Source of the DNA: Juglans regia | Taxonomy: Eukaryota > Streptophyta > Magnoliopsida > Fagales > Juglandaceae | Length of the DNA stretch: 64,000 nt | Direction of reading: 5' to 3' | Assembly (NCBI RefSeq): GCF_001411555.2 | Contig: NC_049903.1 | Coordinates: 34,840,145-34,904,144, forward strand | In this document: piece after piece, positions 57,661 through 64,000 of the stretch | How positions within the stretch are numbered: position 1 is the stretch's first letter | Layout: each line of letters opens with the position of its first letter | Translations under genes and position numbers: made by a program | The notes under the pieces: model-generated | Database searches by the model: none | Told to the model about the DNA's origin: nothing | The model's input: the letters and a program-made list of their open reading frames with translations, nothing else

Positions 57661-58445
57661 ATATTAGTAAGAAAAACAACCCAACTTTAATATCATATGA
57701 AAAATAAATTTAAACAAACATAAAAAGCATGTATATTACATCTTTTTAGGAAGATGCAAAATCTTACATAGTTGTTTCTTTGGTGGTTGTCTGCTTTGCC
57801 ATAAGCACAAGTATGTATTTTCTTTCAACAATTAGATTCCATTACATCTTAATATTTCAGACTTCAGAGATTGAGATGATAGATCCAAAAATAACAAGGT
57901 ATTCACATATTGATAGTTAACAAATAAAAGAGAAATGGTAAACAATTGTTTGCAATGTAGCTTATCATTGCTTTGTCTAACTCTAGTGAGACATTTGGGC
58001 TTCTTCATATGCTTTGTCAAGGTTGTTACATCATATATGATAGAGCAGAACTTGGGTGATATTTAATGCAAGCTTATTTCCCAGTTGCCACTGTTGGCTC
58101 ACACTATGTATATACACACACGTTATTGATGTTAAAAATGAGGTTTTTTAATTTTCACAGGCTGAACTAGAGACTGTGGCTATAATCACTCATGAGAAGA
58201 CCAAGAGAAATGATACACAAGAGGCAAAGTACAGGACTGTAAAAATATTTGTTGGGTTAATGTGATTGCACGGTGAACTTAGGTTGACTGTATATATATC
58301 TTTTATCATCATCATCATATAATAATAATAATATTAGTAAGAAAAACAACCCAACTTTAATATCATATGAAAAATAAATTTAAACAAACATAAAAAGCAT
58401 GTATATTACATCTTTTTAGGAAGATGCAAAATCTTACATAGTTGT
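57661..58445. repeat. 115-bp perfect direct repeats flanking a 555-bp segment
   Basis: 57661-57775 and 58331-58445 look identical over 115 bp (start ATATTAGTAAGAAAAACAAC, end TCTTACATAGTTGT), 670 bp apart. The segment between them contains an intron-acceptor-like TTAATTTTCACAG at 58148-58160 followed by a 35-codon open stretch (58161-58265). Confidence 0.85.
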
Positions 58446-58653
58446 AATATTCTCAAAAAACCTATTAGGAGGAATGGATCCATTTAGTTTTTTTGAACTA
58501 AGGTCTCGGAAACTTAAATAAATATGGACCAATGGTATAAACAAAGTAGAAGTAGATAGCATAGTTGTCTTTGAAAAGTAAACAGAATTTAGCATGAAGC
58601 ATTTAGTATTTTGGATAGTAGCTTAAACATCAAAGGCTCAATATGTCAAATTG

Positions 58654-60959
58654 TCAATCATCTTCACGAAGTAAGTTGGCCATACCAGTGATTAATTCTA
58701 CATTAAGATGTTAAAGTATAAGAGGTTAGTATCAGAAAATGTCAAAATCAACATATATAACAACTTAAAAAAATCTCTAAATACATTACCTGAGTCTAAC
58801 TTATAACTCTCCGCATCATCAATGGCATCCGTATAATTTTGACTCAAGCATATAGGAGTTGATTTCAACCAGTTTTGCGTGCACACAATAGCTTCGACAG
58901 TTCTAGGAGCCAAATAACTCCTAAATGGATCCAGGACACGGCCTCCTGTGCTAAATGCCGACTCAGATGCAACGGTGGTGATCGGAATGGCCAATATATC
59001 TCTTGCCATTAGGGCAAGAACCGGATATTTGCTTGAGTTGACTTTCCACCATACCAAAATTTCAAAATTCCCCGTAGGAATCTCAACATCCTCCAACAAA
59101 TACCGCTCTAGTTCAGACTTACAATCCATCAAAGATGCTGATTTTTGATCTTTATGGAATTCGAACAAAAAGTCCATAGGATCATCATCATTACCGGTAC
59201 CACTACTACTCCCCATTGATGCACTAGCCTCACCACTCCGACTCCGAGTTGACTTAGACCCAGTTACGCGGCCACCACAAAACCCTACATATTGTTCATA
59301 TAAATATTTCATATCTCTCTTGAGGAGTACAACAAACTCCTCACCCCTCTCATCCCCCAATGTTTTGTTGAACCAATATGCTTGAGCAACTAATTTGTAC
59401 CGTGGATCAAGAATGACAGCAACAAACAACAATCGATTTATTTTTTCAAGATCACCCCAATATTTATTATATTTTGTCTTCATTCTCAAAGCCATTGAAC
59501 TCAAACGTCGATTACTATTGGTACAAAAAGCATTCAAATTTTTATGAATATGAATGAGCTCTTGGACATACAAATTTGATGTAACATATAGTGTACCAGA
59601 AATACGCATGGTGACATTATAAAATACATGAAGAAACTTCGAAAAATTTCTTATGGTCTCCCAATCATCAGCCTCAGGAGCTCCTAGACCCTTTTTCCCA
59701 TGCCCATCCTCAGATAAATAAACTCTTGAGTAGGGATCCTCATCAAGCAAAAGTTGGAAGGCTTTTTAATACTTCTCAGCCACGTCCAACATAAGAAAAG
59801 TCGAGTTCCATCTAGTAGGCACGTCGAGACACAAGAAACTAGAACATGACACTTTTGACCTATCAACACAAGACTTGAAAGTGGCAAGTCTTTGGGGAGA
59901 AGACTTCACATACTTAATCAGATTTCTGACTCTTATGATCGAGTCATTAACATCTTTCAAACCTTCACTCACAACAAGGTTTAAGATGTGTGCCGTACAC
60001 CTCATGTGAATAAACTCGTGAGCTGCAACACAATCCTCACTTCCTATTTTCCTTGTTCTCAACCAATCAATAGCAGAGTAGTTAGAGGTAGCATTGTCCA
60101 CCGTAATTGTGAGGATTTTGTCAATGCCCCAATCAAGCATACACTCCTCCAACTCCCTCCCAATCGTTGCCCCCTTGTGGTCGCTAATCCGAACGAATGA
60201 AATGATTCGCTTCTGCAACTTTCAATCACCATCAATAAAGTGAGCGGTCACACACATGTAATTAATATTTTGGATAGAAGTCCAAGTGTCAGTGGTCAGG
60301 CACACTCTTTGTTTGGTGGTCAAAAACATTTTCTTCAAGCTATCCTTCTCTTTCAAGAATAGCCTCATACAGTCACGCATTACGGTAAATCGAGAAGGAA
60401 TTGGAAACCTAGGATCAAGGGATTTAGTGTATTCCCAAAACCCTTGGCCCTCAACAACCCTAAAGGGTAACTCATCCACTATCACCATCCTAGCAAGGGC
60501 TGCCCTGATTTTTTTCTCATTATACTTGGTCATCGCTAAGGTCTTCTCCCCTTGGCCTTCAATTCTTGCTTCCGGGACCAAGAATGTTTGAGTGTTGTCC
60601 AACTTATTCTTACAGTTTTTGGGGCAAAGTTGGATGTGTGTTTTCATGGCCGAAGTGCCTTGCCTTTTGGGATGGCATTTCCATTGCCTCCCATAATGGT
60701 TACAAGTAGCTATAGGCTCTTCAGGATCACAATCGGGCACTCTTGTGAAGTGGACCCATACCAAAGACCTATTCTTAGGAACTCTACTACCAGGTGGAGG
60801 GCGAGGGTTAGAACAGAAGGCACTAGGAGTGCCTACCGAAGATTCTATTGGTCCGGTGGACTCTTCAACCATGGGACAAGGAGCATCAATAGGCTGTTCA
60901 GGGATGCCAGGAGAAGATGCAGCTGTGGATGTAGAAGTGTTTCTGCCTTCTATATTCAT
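58654..60959 (-). pseudogene. hAT transposase with zf-BED domain (two nonsense codons)
   Basis: Minus-strand exons are 58790-60959 and 58654-58697, joined by a 92-nt GT-AG intron. The joined length is exactly 738 codons. Domains are an N-terminal Ser/Thr/Pro-rich stretch, a zf-BED-like region (WVHFTRVPDCDPEEPIATC, one Cys of the CxxC replaced by His/Tyr-containing CNHYG), LTTDTWTSIQNINYMC, TVDNATSNYSA, MRCTAHILNLVVSEGL and the dimerisation motif TVASESAFSTGGRVLDPFR. In-frame stops occur at 60222-60224 (Trp position in the related copy) and 59766-59768 (Glu position). There is no frameshift. It is related to, but clearly distinct from, the transposase at 30823-33136. Confidence 0.9.
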
Positions 60960-61049
60960 GATTTAAGAACTAACACACAACAAACAAACAAAATAGTATG
61001 GTTAAGACAATCACTAAAACAGCCAAACACAGCCCCAAAATCATAATAC

Positions 61050-62009
61050 AAACTCATTAACTCAACTTGTGGATGTTTTACAATCACTAAAACATAAATA
61101 TATTTGAGAAAATATATACTCATCTAAAACAGAAAAATAGAAAAAAAATCAGACCCAACATTCAACAACATGAACGAAAACACCACTGGCACCAAAACAA
61201 CATCAAAAATTACATATTTCCTTTTTTTTTTTTTTTTTGCATCTGTATAACAGAATTTCATTTGTCCTAGACATCACAAGGCACCTCAAGTTGTTTAAAG
61301 GTTGCTAGGCCAAGGAGATTACTTGGTTCTTTTTTTTTTATAAGTAGATGACTTGGTTCTTAAACAGACTTAAGGATTCAATTGCGCAATCAGCAGCAAC
61401 CAAATTCCAATTTTGTAGCATATCCCTAATCAAATTACCCCTGCGTACTATCCTTCATAGCGGTAAAGATCCAACTTCCATGCCATTGTAATCAAACTAT
61501 GCATTATGTTTTCCTTTCATGCAACGTGATTAAAAAGAAAAAGGGAAACAAAAAATATAAGAGAGCACCTGACCGAGTTAAAAGTCGCGAAAGTAGTCAG
61601 ATATTACCAAAACACCTCTAAAAAAATTGCCTCAATCAATAAAACCGATCATAAAATCACAAAAATTGAGATCCATCCATAACGGAAATCCTGTCAATCA
61701 TGCCATGTGCATAAACTTTTGTTTTTAACTTTTCTTTTCCAACATTTTCTTGGCAACCAAATGGAGTCCTTACTCAGACCCATTAACCAAAAACAAGGCC
61801 CAACACACAAATCCCATCATCTATTTCTTTGACCCACATTTTTCCCATCAACCAAACGCAGTGCACATCAATCAACGATAATTATTATAATACAAAAAAT
61901 TCCACAGTAAAAACCGAAGAAGCAACAAACATATGTTCCCCAATTCAGACAAGAGGAAAAATAAAAAATAAAAAGATCACGGATTTACGAAGTTGGGAGA
62001 AACCCTACT
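61050..62009 (-). other. Leader intron of the hAT transposase
   Basis: This is the interior of the predicted 5' leader intron (donor GAAAG|GTCAGT at 62012, acceptor GTTAG at 60970). It contains homopolymer runs near 61221-61240 but no gene. Confidence 0.5.
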
Positions 62010-62013
62010 GACC

Positions 62014-62215
62014 TTTCAAGTAATTGATCATGCAAGCATGGAAGCCATCTGCGTGAGAGGAGGGCTGCGAGAGAGAAGGGCTCTGCGAGAGGAGCGGCGA
62101 GTCGGCGACTGAGGAGAGAGGGCTGCGCCTGCGCGAGAGAGAGGGCTGCGAGGGTTTAGTGAGTCTTCGATTCAGTCGGGAATGGGGATTGGGGAACCCG
62201 CACCTTGGCACCTGA
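62014..62215 (-). other. GC-rich leader exon of the hAT transposase
   Basis: The minus strand shows a GC-rich, CTCTCGCAG-repeated stretch immediately upstream of a GT donor at 62012. It matches in position and style the leader exon at about 30000-30294 of the other hAT. A short frame through it is probably untranslated. Confidence 0.5.
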
Positions 62216-62649
62216 CCTAATTAGTTCAAACTTCAGTCCCCAGGTCCCCAACGAGTAACGACTAACGACACCGTATTATGTATTGTAAAGTAGTATTAAC
62301 TGTATTAAGTATAGTTACTAATTCATATGAATCTATTTTATATTATATATATATATATATATATATATGAAGATTCATAAAAAAAATGTATGATATATAT
62401 TATTATAAATGACTATTAAAAAAAAGGGCACCGTATACGAAATACTAGTAATACACTAATATACTAATAGTTATTAATACTAATAGTGATATTAATACTA
62501 TATATATACTATATATAGTATACTAATAGTGATATTAATACTATATATTATACTAATAGTGATATTAATACTATATATAGTTATAGTTATAGTCATTTAG
62601 TATAACTATATTAGTATAAGTTATAGTGATGTAGTATAACTTTATAATA

Positions 62650-63230
62650 TATTAGTATAAGTTATAGTGATTTAGTATAGTTATAATACTACAAGTTATA
62701 ACTATAGTCTATATTAGTATTAGAATTAGTTATAGTGATTAAAATAACTATATATTAGTATTTGCTATAATGATTTTAATTTAGTATAACTATATAATAG
62801 TATTAGTATAAATATTATACTAACTATATCACTAATAGTGTTAGTATACTAATACTAGTATATCGCTATAGTTAATAGTATCCTATAGTAATATAACTAT
62901 ATTAGTATTATAACTATATTAGTATTACTTATAGTGATTTAAATTTTAGTATAACTATATTAGTATAAGTTATAGTGATTTAGTTTAGTTATAATACTAT
63001 AAGTTATTACTATAGTCTATATTAGTATTAGTATTAGTTATAGTGATTAGCATAATTATATATTAGTATTTGCTATAGTGATTTTAATTTAGTATAACTA
63101 TATAATTAATAATAGTATTAGTATAAATATTATATTGACTATATCATTGATTGTATTAGTACACTAATGTCTAATACTAGTATATCACTGATTCACTATA
63201 GTTAATAGTATCATATAGTAATATAGTATT
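62650..63230. repeat. AT-rich tandem duplication of ~308 bp in the hAT right arm
   Basis: Two units (starting near 62653 and 62961) share TAGTATAAGTTATAGTGATTT, TTATAATACTA, TATAGTCTATATTAGTATTAG, TTTGCTATARTGATTTTAATT and AATAGTATTAGTATAAATATTATA in order. Smaller TACTAATAGTGATATTAATAC repeats lie just before (about 62465-62580). Confidence 0.75.
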
Positions 63231-64000
63231 AGTAATTAATACTACAGTAATTTATATAGTAATTTATATATAGGCTTAAAGTGGTTTACTAATTTATATA
63301 TAGTAATTAATACTATTAGACTATTAGTAATTTATATGAATAATACTTTAGTTATTATACATTAGTATTATATGTTATTATAATTTTATATATTAGTGTT
63401 TATACATTAGTATTACAATATTACATGTCGATGTTATTATTCATCTTAGTGTTTATAATATATTATATATACATTAGTTATTAGTATTATATGCTATTAT
63501 ATTTATACATTAGTAATTTAGTGTTACATGGTAGTAATATTGTAAATTTGTAATAGTATGATATTTACATATAGTCATATACTAAACTATTATTAGTCAA
63601 TTTAGTCTATATATTATAGTATAAATATATTATTTAACTAGTATATTATTGAGTTTAACTAATTATATAAGATATAATTGTATAAAATTTAAATAATTAA
63701 TATATAGAAAAACACATCTTTTTATAAAATATGTATAAAATCGGAGGCGGAGTCGGAGGGCCACGTCGGAGGCGGATTTGGAGTCGGAGGCGGAGGCTGA
63801 GGGTCGGAGTCGGATCGGAGCGGAGTCAGAGTCGGTTCATCAATGGCTCCGACTCCGACTCCGACTGCCAAGAGGAAAAAACCTCCGACTCCGACTCCGA
63901 CAAGTCGGAACCGGAGAGGAGTCGGAGCGGAGCCAGTGCGGAGTTGGATTCGGAGTCGGATTGTCAGATTTTTGCTCAGCCCTAGCGTGTACCTCGCCTC

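Larger units (their letters stand above)
56844..63984 (-). mobile_element. Large hAT transposon, 7.14 kb, splitting element C
   Basis: The ends are TAGGGCTGAGCA and TGCTCAGCCCTA. The flanking octamers GCATGTAC (56836-56843) and GCGTGTAC (63985-63992) match at 7 of 8 positions. Subterminal arrays of CGGAGTC/GACTCCG words lie at about 56870-56990 and 63743-63965. The transposase gene is on the minus strand, with a leader exon ending at 62013, a leader intron (60970-62012) and coding from 60959. The left interior carries a 115-bp perfect direct repeat. The right interior is a 1.4-kb very AT-rich tract. At 7.1 kb it is long for a hAT, so secondary insertions are likely. Confidence 0.92.

Overview
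The window is nuclear DNA from a flowering plant, most likely a woody eudicot. It holds intron-containing TOPP/PP1 and CDKB1 genes, a fragment of a CC-NBS-LRR resistance gene, and almost every class of plant transposable element in nested layers. Several MITE termini of the CGTTTGGAT type resemble families I associate with Fagales/Juglandaceae, but that is an impression and not a measurement.

Only two genes look intact. One is a minus-strand type-1 protein phosphatase catalytic subunit (3224-4926, three exons, 301 aa). The other is a minus-strand B1-type cyclin-dependent kinase (23376-25411, two exons, 304 aa). A broken NBS resistance-gene piece lies at 27744-28266. Everything else is transposon-derived or has no recognisable content.

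Layout. 695-2975 is a non-autonomous Helitron with a textbook 3' hairpin. 6193-12302 is a decayed Ty3/gypsy element (A) split by a 2.87-kb solo LTR (6722-9590, TSD TATAT) and a foldback MITE, and ending abruptly in an inverted LTR. 12321-22114 is a Tat-like gypsy element (B): gag-pol on the plus strand, a ~109-bp tandem array interrupted by a solo LTR (18549-19123, TSD CAAAG), and an antisense coiled-coil ORF. 22115-22804 is a hAT-type MITE. 28475-41710 is a composite of two copia elements: A on plus, B on minus. Copia A's gag is interrupted by a nearly intact autonomous hAT (29676-33662, perfect TSD GTTCAAAC). 43425-48585 is a badly decayed Tat-like element (D) carrying a Tourist-like MITE. 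48690-49567 is a hAT end fragment. 49570-56843 is a minus-strand Tat-like element (C) with the same architecture as B. 56844-63984 is a 7.1-kb hAT that splits element C, whose remainder lies beyond the window.

The most interesting signal is the antisense gene in elements B and C. Both copies run opposite to gag-pol and sit next to a ~109-bp-period array. Both encode a related acidic/coiled-coil protein and carry a short GT-AG intron at an equivalent place (81 nt in B, 89 nt in C). Antisense ORFs are known from some Tat/Grande-type elements; the shared intron and shared array period deserve a closer look.
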